From positions 7,938,501 to 8,002,500 of the forward strand of contig JAITYX010000009.1 of NCBI GenBank assembly GCA_021018815.1: DNA of 64,000 bases, read 5' to 3'. Below, one piece after another: positions 49,252 through 61,029 of the stretch. This DNA comes from Talinum fruticosum (lineage: Eukaryota > Streptophyta > Magnoliopsida > Caryophyllales > Talinaceae). Numbering within the stretch: the stretch's first letter is position 1; the number at the start of each line of letters is the position of its first letter. The position numbers and the translations under genes are program-made. The notes below the pieces were generated by a model. That model was not told the origin of the DNA, did not search any database, and saw nothing but the letters and a program-made list of their open reading frames with translations.

Positions 49252-49427
49252 GTCGAGAGAAAAAGAGAATTTGACTTGAGAGAAAAGGATTGAACAAGTG
49301 AGAATGAAGAATGAGAGAGTAGAGATTCCGAGTCCGAAAGAGTATATGAGTGAGAATTCTAAGTTCAAGAGATGAGAGTGAGAGAGACCGAAAATAGCAA
49401 AGTGAAATAATGAGGATGAATAGATGC

Positions 49428-49551
49428 TATTTATAAATCAAGGGCTCTCAAGGAACAAAAGCCTTCTCCGACTCGGCTTACAAAGTAACGACTAGCATTA
49501 GGCGTTCTACTGTCTACTTACTTTTTGAGACTACTTCTTTACAACGACTAG
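49428..49551 (-). promoter_or_regulatory. Putative internal promoter before the third ORF of copia copy B
   Basis: On the minus strand, two CTAGTCGTT motifs (49543-49551, 49487-49495) precede TATAAATAGCA (TATA at 49428-49435). The ORF ATG is 184 bp beyond the TATA box, after a CT-rich leader. This is the same arrangement as in copy A (CTAGCCGTT twice, TATAAATAGCA, 180 bp). Confidence 0.45.
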
Positions 49552-49849
49552 TTTCTTGACCGTTCGCTTGCCAGAGAGAGAAAAAGAGATTTTCGAAAAT
49601 ATTTCCAAGATTATGTATTGAATTAAAGATGATCCTAGAATTTTAATGTCCATTTTTATCATAGCTGAGTTCGACTCAGTAGAGTGTCCGAGGTGCTCAA
49701 AACAGACTCGAAACTTAATAATTGTAGCTCGGCTTCATGATTTATAAACTAAGCCACTAACTCTCTCGGAGCAAGTAATAAACAATAAAACACATAAATT
49801 CTCATGCAATTATCAATCAATCAAGCATTCAACATTCCAAGTTCATTCC

Positions 49850-50460
49850 TAATAAAGCGGAATTGATCTTCACTCAAAGGTTTTATGATGATATCGGCTA
49901 ATTGAAATTTAGTAGGAATAAATTCAAGTTCAATATCACCCTTTTCAGAGTGGCCTCTCAAAAAAATGATATCTCGACCTCAATGTGCTTTGTTTTTGAA
50001 TGCTAAACTGGATTCTTTGTAATCCCGATGGCTCTTTGATTATCACACTTGATAGGGATGGATGTGAATGACGGACCTACGTCCTTCAAATGTAAGCACA
50101 GTAGGCTCTAGCTGCTATATACTCTGCCTCACCCATTGATAAAGCAACCGAGTTTTGCTTCTTTAAGTGCCAGGAGATGAGTGATTGATCTAGAAATTGA
50201 CATGCTCCCGATGTACTATTTCTATCAATCTTGTATCCGGTATAGTCGGCATTTGAGTATCCATTGAGAGTTAGACTTGAAGCTTTTGAATACTAGAGAC
50301 CAAGTGTCCGAGTTCCTATAAGATATCTGAAAATTCTCTTCACCCCGATGAGATGTGACTCCTTCAATTAGCTTGAAATCTTGCACATAGACGGACACTA
50401 AACATAATATCCGGCCTACTCCGAAGTTGCTGCATGTTTGACATTTTATAGCTTGTACTT
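49850..50460 (-). pseudogene. copia copy B: RNase H domain and pol C-terminus
   Basis: Decayed. On the minus strand it gives the GDIELEFIPTKFQLADII end, ISWHLKKQNSV-type and YSNADYTGYKIDRN-type RNase H strings, and upstream QPSK-like RT end. It is separated from the RT half by a solo LTR at 50461-51973. Confidence 0.75.
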
Positions 50461-51973
50461 TGAAGGTTTGCTCTTGGAGAGTCTTAGTCACCCTAGAGGG
50501 GGTGAATAGGGTGATGAGAAAATTTAAACAATAAATGGAGGGTTACAGTTTAAATTGAATAATCAAGACCGTATGAGTCTAGATTGGACTCGAAAAGTAT
50601 GAACTCGTAATTACATGGAAACCCTCTTGGCGCAGAAAACCACGGCCAGTGCTAATCCAAGCACCAAGTCAAATCCACTATTTTGAATCCACAAAATACG
50701 ATGAGACCGACTCAACGAGAATTGCTCCCTTAGACACTTCCTTACAAAGTTTTCCTAGACTTAGAAGTTCCCTTATTTGATCTAGTACTTCCTAACCGAG
50801 GTAACCTTTATAGTTAGGGACAACCGAGCTAAGTTAACCCTTACAGACTAAGTCAAGGGACCTTACTTAGAGAGTAAGAAAGAGTTTGTGATCGATTACA
50901 AGACTTTACAACTCGGAAAAGTATTAAGTACAAACCGAGAGTTGTAAGATGAAGATTGAATGAGTATTATACAAAGAAATATAATTTCAGCAATGACTTC
51001 AGCAATCTTCAAGTCTTGTGAAGTGGCTTTGATTTATAGGTGACCAAGCAGATTAGCCATTATGACTGTCTTCCGATTAAAAGTCTTCCGTGACCATTGT
51101 AACGGTTCTTCCGAGTCGCTCGAAAAGATCCGTTGAGATGTGAACGTTGTGCAACGGCTCTTGACTCCTTAGGATGTCCCAATCCACTAGTGGTGTCCGA
51201 AAAGTAGGGTGGAAACCACCGTTGAACTTAGCGTTGAAGATTTTCGCTTTGGAAACAGACAACCCCGACACAATGTCCGGGCCTTGGTCGAAGTAGAAAA
51301 AGCCTTGTCTCGCTGGTGATTGACGACTTGAAACCTAGGTTACTTTTGTAATTCAAAAAGTAGGATAACCTCGTTTAGATAACCTACAAAAGTAAACCAA
51401 TTTTGGTTCTCAAAGTATAAAATTCTTTGGTCTAAGATTAGGCACGAGATAATAATTTAATTAAGATAATTAAGGAATAATTATCTCGAGTCCTAAAAGA
51501 GTGGAATTTTCTTAGTCTAATATTCATTATACTCAAATTCCATTTGAGTCAGTGTAGAGAAAGATCAAGTTGGAAAGAGAATATCGGAGTAAGAGTACTT
51601 GATCTAGGCAAATATATTTCAATTAAAACAAGTTGACTTATAAAGTTGAATTAACGCTGTAATTCACTTTAACTTAGAATATGAAGTCGAACTTAGTTTG
51701 AAAGAGTTAGAGTGAATGTTTGAACATGCGATAAATCTGAGTGACTCGGAACTATCGAGTGAGTTGTTGAACAAGAGAGTGCTTTCCGAGTTAGTCGAAT
51801 CGGACGAAAACATATGCAATAATTTCTTTAACACTCGGAGTAGTTTCGAAACACTCGGAATAGTTTCTATAACACTCGGAATGACTTGAAATCAAAACCT
51901 AGAAGGGATGAGATTTGTATCTCGATTTCTTGTTAGTACTTAGAATAATATAAATGGAGGATCCGAGTCTTCA
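50461..51973 (-). mobile_element. Solo copia LTR in copy B pol, TSD TACTT
   Basis: TGAAGGTTTGCTCTTGG...CCGAGTCTTCA on +, 1513 bp, with perfect TACTT on both sides (50456-50460, 51974-51978). No internal sequence. It lies in the RT/RNase H region of copy B, in the same orientation as its host. Confidence 0.93.
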
Positions 51974-51978
51974 TACTT

Positions 51979-52772
51979 CTTGAGTAACTCCTTGTTGTGT
52001 TTGGACCGATGAACATAGATGTCATTTTTCTCTTGTTTGATTTGCGGAATGACTTAAAATCAAAACCTAGAAGGGATGAGATTTTTCTCTTGTTGAACAA
52101 GAGAGTAACTCCTTGTTAGTTCTCCCATCATACTCATTTGGAACTCCTGTCTCATTAATTCGAAAACTCTTGACATAGATTTTCGTTAGTAGCTCGAAAT
52201 ATAATGTCATCAAGATAAATCGAATAATGAGAAAATCATTCCATTTGGTTTTTGTAAAAAGAGTTTTGTCAATAAGATCTCTTTTGAAATCATTTTCAAC
52301 CACAAAGCTACTTAACCTTTCATACCAAGCTCTTGGAGCTTATTTCAAACCATACAAAGATTTTTGTAATTTGAATATATGATTAGGAAATTGAGAATTT
52401 TCAAATCAAGGGGTTGTTTAACATACACTTCTTTTTTAATATAACCATTATGACAAGCACACTTGATATCCATTTGATATAATTTAATGTTTATGCGGGA
52501 TGCAAAAGCTAATAGAATTATGATTGCCTCAATCCTAGCAATAGGTGCAAAGCTTTGTTTCGACTACTAAGCGTCCCTCATACAGTTTTTTTTTGAATAC
52601 CCATTTGGTTCCTATAACTGGGTGGTCGGAAGGTCGTTTGGTTAGAATCCGGACTTGGTTTTTTCAAATTGTAATAGTTCTTCTTACATGGCCTCTACCC
52701 ATTCAGGTTCAAGTAGGCCTTCTAGTACATTTTAAGGTTCAATTAATGATATGAATGTAGAAAATGCACATA
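51979..52772 (-). pseudogene. copia copy B: reverse transcriptase fragment
   Basis: The minus strand reads QIKQEKNDIYVHRSKHNKELLKK near 51980-52045 and the MS.GELN, FDDIIF-like and TLFTKTKWNDF strings further up, parallel to copy A 31440-31690. A block of about 70 bp at 52047-52120 does not belong to RT and matches pieces of the neighbouring LTR. The rest is interrupted by frameshifts. Confidence 0.75.
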
Positions 52773-52777
52773 AAATT

Positions 52778-54300
52778 TGAAGACTCGGACTTTACAGGTG
52801 TATCATTCTAAGTACTATCAAGGAATCAGTACGAGACTTCATCTCTTGTAAGTTTTGATTACAAGTCATTCCGAGTGGTTTAGAAACTTTTCGAGTAATC
52901 TAGAATCTTTTCGAGTATTACGTAAACCATTGCATATGTTCTCACCTGACTCGACCGACTCGGAAAGCATACTCTTACCTATCGGTTCACACACAACTCT
53001 AAGTCACTCGGATAACACTATTGCATGTTCAAACATTTGCTCTAACATACATAAACTTAGTTCGACTTCATATTCTAAGCCTCGATTGAATTACGGTGTT
53101 AATTCTTCTCCTTAAGTCAGCTTGCTTTGTTTGAACCATGCCTGTCTAAGTTCAAGTCTCGTTGCTTTGATAATTCTTAACCGACTTGCTTTACTTCTAG
53201 ACCGACTCGGATGGAATTTGAGCATAATGGATATTAGACTCGGAAAATTCAACTCCTTCAGGACTCGGATAATTATGCACTTAATTATCTTAATTAATTT
53301 AGTATCTCGTGTCTAACCTTGGACCAAAGTATTTATACTTTGAGAACCAAATTGATTTACTTTTGCAGGTTATTCAAACGAGGTTATCCTACTTTTGAAT
53401 TACAAAAGTAACCGACTTCAAGATGTCAAATCACCAGTAGACAAGACATTTCCTACTTCGACCTAGGCCTAGACACTCGTATCGGGATTGTTTGTTTCCA
53501 AAACTGGAAATCTTCAACGCTAAGCTCAAAGGTGGTTTCCACCCTACCTTTCAAACACTACCGAGTGCTTTGGGACATCCAAAGGAGTCAAGAGCCGTTG
53601 CCCAACGTTCACACCTCAATGGATATTTTCCGAGTCACTCGAAAAAGCCATTGCAACGGTCACAAAGAACTTCTAATCGGAAGATAGTCACAACGGCTAA
53701 TCTGCTTGGTCATCTATAAATAAAAGCCAACTCTCAAGACTTGAATTTTGCTTGGAACCATTGTCAAATACACATATTTAAGCAAAAGTCGTTGTTTTCA
53801 CATTCAATCTTCTACTTACAACTCCAACTCGTACTTGATATCATTTTGAGTTGTAAGGTCTTGTAATTAGTCACAAACACTTATTCTTACTTTCTAAGTA
53901 AGGTCCCTTGACCGAGCTGTAAGGGTTAACTCAGCTCGCTTGTCCCTAACTCGTAAAGGTTACCTTAGTTAGGAATTACTAGATCAAATAAGGGAACTTC
54001 GAGTCTAGGAAAATTGTGTAAGGAATTGTCTAAGGGAGCAATTCCGGTTAAGTCTTTTGACTGTATTTTGTGGATTCAAAATAGTGGATTTGATTGGTGC
54101 TTGGATTAGCAGCTGACCGTGGTTTTCGCCTCAGCAGGGTTTTCACGTAATTTACGAGTTAACACTTTTCCGAGTCCAATCTAGACTCGGACTGTCTCTA
54201 AGTCGGATCGGTTTTAATCTTCCATTCTTTGGTCAAATTTCCTTATCACACTAGTCACCCCCATCTAGGGTGACTAAGTTTCTCCAAGAGCAAACCTTCA
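52778..54300 (+). mobile_element. Solo copia LTR in copy B pol, opposite orientation, TSD AAATT
   Basis: Starts TGAAGACTCGGAC and ends TCTCCAAGAGCAAACCTTCA, 1523 bp, with exact AAATT on both sides (52773-52777, 54301-54305). It has a clear LTR promoter: AACGGCTAA (53692-53700) then TATAAATA (53715-53722). It is the only solo copia LTR of the set in + orientation. Confidence 0.94.
53692..53722 (+). promoter_or_regulatory. LTR promoter: AACGG element plus TATA box
   Basis: AACGGCTAA at 53692-53700 is followed by TATAAATA at 53715-53722. Another AACGG lies at 53655. AACGG is the core of the plant mitosis-specific (MSA) element bound by three-repeat MYB factors; the regulatory meaning here is inferred. 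Confidence 0.45.
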
Positions 54301-54305
54301 AAATT

Positions 54306-56794
54306 TGCAAAGAAGAATGAGTTCTTACCCCAGTATTGATGTCTAAGATAATGTTCTCAGGTGGGTGACTAGATGAATATTTAAAAGTTTACCTATCCTC
54401 TGGTTTACCAGATTTGATGGTTGAATGCTTTGTTCTTTAGCTGGTTCAGCTTGTCAACTCCCTTCTTTAGCTTCGCTCGGTGGTCCGAGATTGTTCTTGA
54501 ACTGGTTTATTCCGAGTTGGCTCGGTTCCCTTATTATTGATCATTCCGAGCTCGGCTTCCACTAAGTCATCATCATCTTACTTGAGCTTGAGGTATGAGA
54601 AAGTGGATTCACTTATCCTGCCATTATTAATCTCATCAAAGGTAACATGGATGCTTTCTTCCACTTTGTTAGTTTCCTTGTTGAAAATTCGATAAGCTTT
54701 GTTATGAGATGAATAACCAAGAAAAATATGTTCATCCGACCTTGCATCAAACTTAATCGGATGATCCTTACCATTGTTAGGCATAAAGCATTTACATCCG
54801 AATGGGTTGAAGTAGGAAATGTTAGGTTTCTTCCCTTCGTATAGCTCATAGGGTGTTTTCTTTAGAATGGGTCGAATGAGGCATTTGTTGAGAGTGTAGT
54901 TTGTCTGTTTTCATTGCCTCAACCTAGAAATAGTAAGGTAGATCATTCTCAATCATTGTGCTCCTTTCTATTTCTTTAAGAGTTCTTTTCTTTCTCTCCA
55001 CTACTCCATTTTATTGAGGAGTTTTAGGTGCTTGAAAAGTTGTTCTTGTCACGAAATCTACAAATTATGAGTTGTCGAACTCCATTCTATAGCCAGTTCG
55101 AATTCTCCTAATTTGAGTCTTATACTCCACTTGTATTTTCCTGTAGATCTTAGTGAACTCTTTGAAGGCTTCAGTCTTGTCCTTTAGAAAACATACCTAG
55201 GTAAGTCGTGAGTAATCATCTCCAATAATCATTACATATGATTTACCTCCTAAGCTTTTAACAGGAATTTAACGACACAAATCCATATGTATTAATTCAA
55301 GCACTTTGGACGTAGAAACCGCTTTAAGTGGCTTAAATGATGATCTAACTTGCTTTCCTTTTGTGCATGGATAAAAATTTTATCTTTCTCAAATGAGAAG
55401 TTAGGTAGCCCTCGACTAACCCATGAGATGCAAGTTTCTTGATTGTATACATATTGATATGGCCTAATCTATGATGCCATGTCCACGAATCATCATTCAC
55501 TGAAGCTTTTAAAAATGATAAATTTTTGATTAGAATTAGAAAGAGCAATAGTATGGGTGTTACCTAACCTCGGACTAGAGAGCTTTTTCTCCTTTGTAGT
55601 TGAATCGGAGATGAAACAGTTGGTCTAAGTGAACCTTACCTCTTGACCTTTTTCACATAGTTAAGAGATAATCGGAAGATTATACTTGAGCCCCTTGACA
55701 AGATACACTGGGCTAATTGAATTGTCTTTTTAACTAATTCTACAAGTGCCAATTATCTTGCCTTTGTTGTTATCTCCAAACGTGACTTTTCTTCCTCTCA
55801 TATCTTCAAGTTCCGAGAAGAATCTTAAGTCTTCGGACATGTGGCGATAACATCCACTGTCTAAGTACTAGTTAACTTTTTATTTCGAGTCACCTGCAAA
55901 ACAAAAACAAACTAACCCTTCTCACTTCGCTTACAAACTTAGTAACTATTTTTACTTGTGGTCGTTTTATAAGGAAGAGCACTTTTGGGAACCCAAATTT
56001 GAATAATTTTGGGTTTGGTCCGATGTTGAGTTTGGCTTCTTGAGAACCGACTCTGTGTCTCTTTCTTTTGAAATCCTTTCTTTTTGTAAACTGGTTGAGA
56101 AGACTTTTTCATAAAAGCCGGTCCAGGCTGAGTCCTTTTCCTTTTTGAATGAACATGACCATGCTCAGCCTTCCCGAACTTAACCATTCGAAATCGGTTT
56201 TGAAAAGACTTTTTAGGAATTATCTTCCTGTTCAGCTTGGTAACCAAGTCCTTCTTTTCGAAAAGAGACACACTAAGGATGAAGCGATAAGTCAAGGTTT
56301 TTCCGACCTTGAGTAAGCTCTAAAACCAACTCATGAGACTCGGTGAGCTTTTGTTTCAATTGCTCATTCTCTCTTCCGAGGCACTCAAACTCACTCTTAT
56401 CATTTTGAGTACTGGTCTAAAGTACCTTCGGGTTCTATCTTAGTTTTTCTAAATCATTTTTCAAAGAATTGTTCTCGGCATTGAGAGACTTTAGTTTCTC
56501 TTTAAATTTAGAAGAATTAGAATTAAAATTCTCTTCCAAAGTAAAAATGTATCTAGGTAGATCATGGTTGGAGAATTTGAGAAAGTAGTTAATTACCTCT
56601 TGAGGATCTATTTCCTTAGTATCCGATGGTTCACTTTTTGACTCGGACTCAGCCTTTGTGTCTAATAGAGCCATAAGACACTTTGACTCATCATCGGTAT
56701 CATCATCTTCTTCGATTTATCATCACTCCAAGTGGCTACCATAGGCTTTTTCTTCTTTCTGTCATTTCTCCTTTTTGGACAGTCCTTGACTATG
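54306..56794 (-). pseudogene. copia copy B: gag C-terminus, protease, integrase
   Basis: Read on minus from 56794: the second half of a CCHC knuckle (KDCPKRRN), a SWSDD acidic linker, a coiled-coil-like stretch (56674-56435, LKSLNAENNSLKNDLEKL), a basic region (56295-55939), a protease region near 55870-55840, GAG-pre-integrase WTWHHRLGHINMYTIKKL (about 55480), and an integrase core and C-terminal part to 54578 (KFDARSDEHIFLGYSS). Frameshifts and stops throughout. It is the same family as copy A. The knuckle is severed by the gypsy LTR at 56795, so the upstream gag half is outside the window or lost. Confidence 0.82.
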
Positions 56795-59721
56795 TGTAAC
56801 ACCCCTAGACCCACCCTAGGAGTATTACATGCCGGGGTTCCCGAGAGGAACCCCTAAGGCTGCATAAGATCTCAACTTGGGGTTAATAACCCTTTATTGG
56901 ATTGGCGGAAGCGTAATTCTAGGTTTTCAAAGGGTTTTCTGGAAATTTCGGCAGAGTTTCCTCCGTAAACTGGCTAAACCCATAGGCTTAAAGCCTTAAC
57001 CCCGCACGAAACACAATCTAAAACTCAACGAGCCACACGCTCGGAGAAACACAACACAACTCAACGAGTCACACGCTCGGAGTAACACAACACAACTCAA
57101 CGAGCCACACGCTCGGAGTATTCACATAGGGCTTTTACATTCATAATCAAACTTAAGTTCAAGTACAACTGGTCTTTACAAACATGAAAAACATAAAGTA
57201 CGGAGAAGTCCGGAGAAGTCCTATCCGATGGTTCGCTTCTTCTAATAGCCAAAAGCAATTCCAGGGAGTCCTAACTTCGCACCTGAAATGTTGGTGATGT
57301 CATGAGCTCACTAGCCCAGTGAATAACCCAAACTCAACCCCGGTTTCACTTTGCACATTAATTCATTAACAAACACACGTAAATTCACAATTCATTCATG
57401 ACATGCGATTCAAATCAAATACGCTTAAGACATGCGAGATTCTAAACTTACCAACTTGCCGAGAATCATATGACATCACTTATTCATGAATTCAATTAAA
57501 CATGCATCATTCGTCTTTCTACGCAAGTAAATCATATAATCATTCATCATGCAACTCATTCATCACATAAATCATATCTTAGTTCTTATGGCACACATTT
57601 CTTATGACAACGAGGTCCGATCTTCTTCTTATTCTTCTTCTTGAGTTCAATCGTGCATTTCATAAATCATCGATTCGCTCTTTCTGGTTCGATATGCACG
57701 ATCATTCGTTTCTTCATATCGTACTTCTTTTAAGTTTTCTTAGTTCGAATGGAAAGAAGATTTATGTTCCGCTCTAAAGACCCAGTTCTTGGAGCCAAAA
57801 TAATTCGTGGGATCAGCTCACGGAGGCTAATTCGTGGCCTCGAGGCAAAATAATTCGTGGCCTCGAGGCGGCCTCCCTTCCCCGAAGGACGCATACCGTC
57901 AATAATTCGTAGAAGCAAAATAATTCGTGGCTTCGGGTTGACAGACACTTCTATGGCCATAGCTTCAGAGGGTTCTTTAATTCGTGGGGTCTAAGATCAA
58001 TAACACAATCCTTTCTCCCTTCTTTAGTTCTTTAAGTTTCTTATTTTCTTATTACTTATACATAAGGTACACTTAGTTCATATAATTCATGCTTAGCACG
58101 TTCATGCGTGACTTCTTCAAAACAAGCAATTCACATAAGCAAGTTCTAACTCAATCAATTCATTTCACACGCGCATGCTTATGTCATTTACAATCGATCT
58201 AATTCAGGATAAACACATAATCACATAAATATACCACTTATGATTTCTAATCGACGAACTTATCGTTTTCATGCTTGCGCAATATCACGTATAAGTGGTT
58301 AATGATTCTATAACTTTTCTTAATCAAAGAATATCTTTTAATCTAGCCACATAACTTCTTAAATCTCAGTTCTCAATTCAGTTACTCACTAATATGCGAT
58401 TTAGCCCAAAACAGAACCTTTTCACTTAAAATTGCATATCTCCTAATCTACTCATCCAATGCATACGAAATTTTACAGGAAATTCTCATAAATCGCCACA
58501 AAGCTGCAGTAAAAGTTTCAGGAAATTTGAGCTACACATGACTTTGCAACAATTCGAGACAGCATGCTTAATTCATGAAAAATCTACACTTAAGTCATGA
58601 ATTCAATTCTCTTATTTTTCTCAATAATTCGGTTCAAGCTAACTTCACTAAATTCTCAATCACACAGCTCAATAATCGTGCTCAACAATGCTTAAATATC
58701 ATTAAATTCATAAACTAGGCATAAATCGCAACATGCTTTTCAATTCATGAGTTTCTAGTTTCGTGAATTTAGGCCTCTAGATTCTTCAATTAACTTAGGG
58801 TTTCCAATTTCATGCTTCGAATTCATGTTCAGTCCTCCTAATTCATTTTATTTTGGAGGATGAATTCAGATTACTCACCTTAGATTCTTAGAGGTTCTAA
58901 GAATTCGGTTCTACGAGGTTTCGGATTGGGTTTCGATTTGGGTTTTGCTTTCTCTTCGCTCTATCTCGCTTCTGGTTCTTCGTCCCTCTCGCTTCCCTCT
59001 CTCGCTCTGCCCTCGCTTTTGTCTCCGCTCTCGCTTCTTCTTTCCTTCGCTCCCCTTTCCTTTCTCCTTCGTCCAGCGCTTGTCCTCGGGCTCGCCAGTG
59101 CTCGCCGGCAGCCGGCTTCCGGCGTTTTCTCGTTCCGCGCCCGCTCGCTCTTCCTCTCCCTCCGTGCGTTCTGCTCCCTCTCGCTTTCCCTGTTTCCGCT
59201 TTTGCTCTGCTCGGCCTCCCGAGCCCCTCTCTCCTTGCCCACCGGCGACGGCGCCCTTGCTGTTCAGGCGACCACCGGCCTCCTCGCTCTCTCGCTTTTG
59301 CTCTGCTCGCCCTCGCTCGATCTCCCTTCTCTTGCTTTCCCTTGCTCTGCTTTCCCGTCCCTTTTTCTTTTCCTCGCTTCGCTTCTTCGTTCCTCTTCTA
59401 ATGTCTCAGCCCCTTCTCTCTCCTCTTTAACTAATTACACACAATGGGCTTGATGCCTAATTCCAATTGGACCCCCTCTCTCTCTTTGCTTAATTTGACG
59501 ACTCCTCCTCACTGCCAAGCAATCCCCATCCTCATTCCCTTTTTCTTTTCTTTTTTTTTTTTTTTTAATTGGGCCCAACTAGCTTCTCAAGGCCCAATAA
59601 GCTAGCCCATGCTCGGTTTCGGTTCTCGGGTTTCTAATTCCGACTCGGAAAAATTCTAATTCACTTAATTTAATAATTTGATTCACTGGCAAGCAAACAC
59701 CTGAAATTTCGGGGTCTTACA
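56795..59721 (-). mobile_element. Ty3/gypsy LTR 1 (3' LTR on the element strand)
   Basis: On + it runs from TGTAACACCCCTAGACCC to CGGGGTCTTACA, i.e. TGTAAGACCC...GGTGTTACA on the element strand, 2927 bp. It is very close to the LTR at 61030. It inserted into the zinc-knuckle codons of copia copy B; the left flank is CTATG, whose partner TSD is outside the window. The core (58940-59420) is CT/GC-rich and yields spurious ORFs on both strands. A polypurine tract (AAGAAGGGGAGAAA on minus) adjoins it at 59722-59735. Confidence 0.92.
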
Positions 59722-59735
59722 TTTCTCCCCTTCTT
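59722..59735 (-). promoter_or_regulatory. Polypurine tract of the gypsy element
   Basis: AAGAAGGGGAGAAA on the minus strand, directly before the LTR start TGTAAGACCC. This is the standard plus-strand priming site. The same tract recurs at 63950-63963 beside the other LTR. Confidence 0.8.
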
Positions 59736-59766
59736 ACAAAAAGTTTCGTCCTCGAAACTTGAAACT

Positions 59767-60776
59767 TTAAATTACCCGAGATCTCATGGTTGCGGTTCCA
59801 TGATGCTCGAAAACTCGCCCCGGCACGTGGGGGTTCACCGTGTTGTTGTATGCGGTTCTCCGGTTCTGCGGTTGCAAGCTTGTTCCTTCACCTTGGCGTG
59901 GTCTCTTGGTACCCACCGCCTCGGTACCTTGTGCATTGTTCCTATGAGGACAATGCCTAGCAATATGGCCTTTTTCCCCACATTTGAAACATTTTCCAGT
60001 CCGCCACGTAGCATTCCTTTCCTCCATGAACCTTGTGACGGTAATGGCATAGCTTTCTTGCCATATTACTATCATCATGACCAACTTGGCTTTGCCCTGC
60101 ACTCCTTTGGTTGTTTCTTTGGTTCCCATAGTTCACGTTCCCACTTCCGGATTTCCTAGCATTAGCAGCCTCCTCGGCCTTACATTCTTGCGGAACTCGT
60201 TCGATGCGGATTGCTCTCCGGTACATATCTTGGTAGGTAGTAATGGTTTGGCCAGCTATTATTTCACGTATGTCTAATGCTAGACCATCCTCAAACCGGT
60301 CAATCCTTCTTTGCTCCGTATCCACCAAATACCTCCCAAATCGACTAAGTTCACGTAAACTTTGCACCATACTCCATAACACTCATCCTTCCTTGTTTCA
60401 AGTCAATAAACTCCAACTCCTTCGCTCTTTGCACATCCCTAGGATAGTATCGACCATTCATCTTTTCCTTTAGTTCCTCCCAAGTTATTGGTTTTGCTCG
60501 TTCCTCTTCGGGCTTGGTTTAACTGAATCCCACCAATGGTCGGCTTCTCCAACGAAAAGATGCGTAGCTAACCCAACCTTATACCTTTCAGGACACATCA
60601 TGGTCTTAAAGATTTTATCGATCTCCCTCATCCACTCATCCAACTCACTAGGGTTAGCAGTACCCCTAAACTTGGAAGGTTGCAATTTCGAAACTTATTC
60701 GTAAGGTTAATACCTATCATTGGATCGGTTGCGTTACTCGATCATCGGTTCTACTACTTCCTTCACCACGAGCCAT
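59767..60776 (-). pseudogene. Ty3/gypsy chromovirus-type gag, frameshifted, pol deleted
   Basis: Starts ATG at 60776 (MARGEGSSRTD), followed in shifting frames by NPSELDEWMREIDKIF and GEADHWWDS (retrotransposon gag core), RFEDGLALDIRE, and a zinc knuckle CFKCGEKGHIARHC (CX2CX4HX4C, about 60000-59958). The frame then reads GRVF, where protease normally follows, but it jumps to 3' non-coding sequence near the polypurine tract. So protease, RT, RNase H, integrase and chromodomain are all missing. The knuckle is intact. At least two frameshifts interrupt the ORF, surprising beside such similar LTRs. The product is probably non-autonomous if it ever moved in this form. Confidence 0.8.
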
Positions 60777-61013
60777 CTAACAAAGGTAAGTTAGGGGATC
60801 ATTGTTAATTCTTTACTACACCACCATACATAGATTCATAGAATCGCACATATGCACATGTATTCGCAATCAAATCATATGAGATTCACTCAATCACATA
60901 AAGGCACATAGGTTCATGAATCAAATCACATACTCATGATTCGATCAGTCACATAGGCAATCACTCAAGTCCTAGACTCGATTCTAAGAAAATCTACAGG
61001 TCGGAGGATTCTT

Positions 61014-61025
61014 GCTCCGATACCA
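61014..61025 (-). promoter_or_regulatory. Primer binding site of the gypsy element
   Basis: TGGTATCGGAGC on the minus strand, four bases inside the LTR end. It matches the initiator tRNA-Met PBS (TGGTATCAGAGC) with one difference and fixes the element's orientation. Confidence 0.85.
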
Positions 61026-61029
61026 TTTT

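Noticed and set aside
58926..59453. 175-codon ORF conserved between two LTRs (also at 63162)
   Set aside because: Conservation is explained by recent LTR duplication; the two copies differ by indels that shift the frame, and the translation is Ser/Leu/Phe-rich low complexity.
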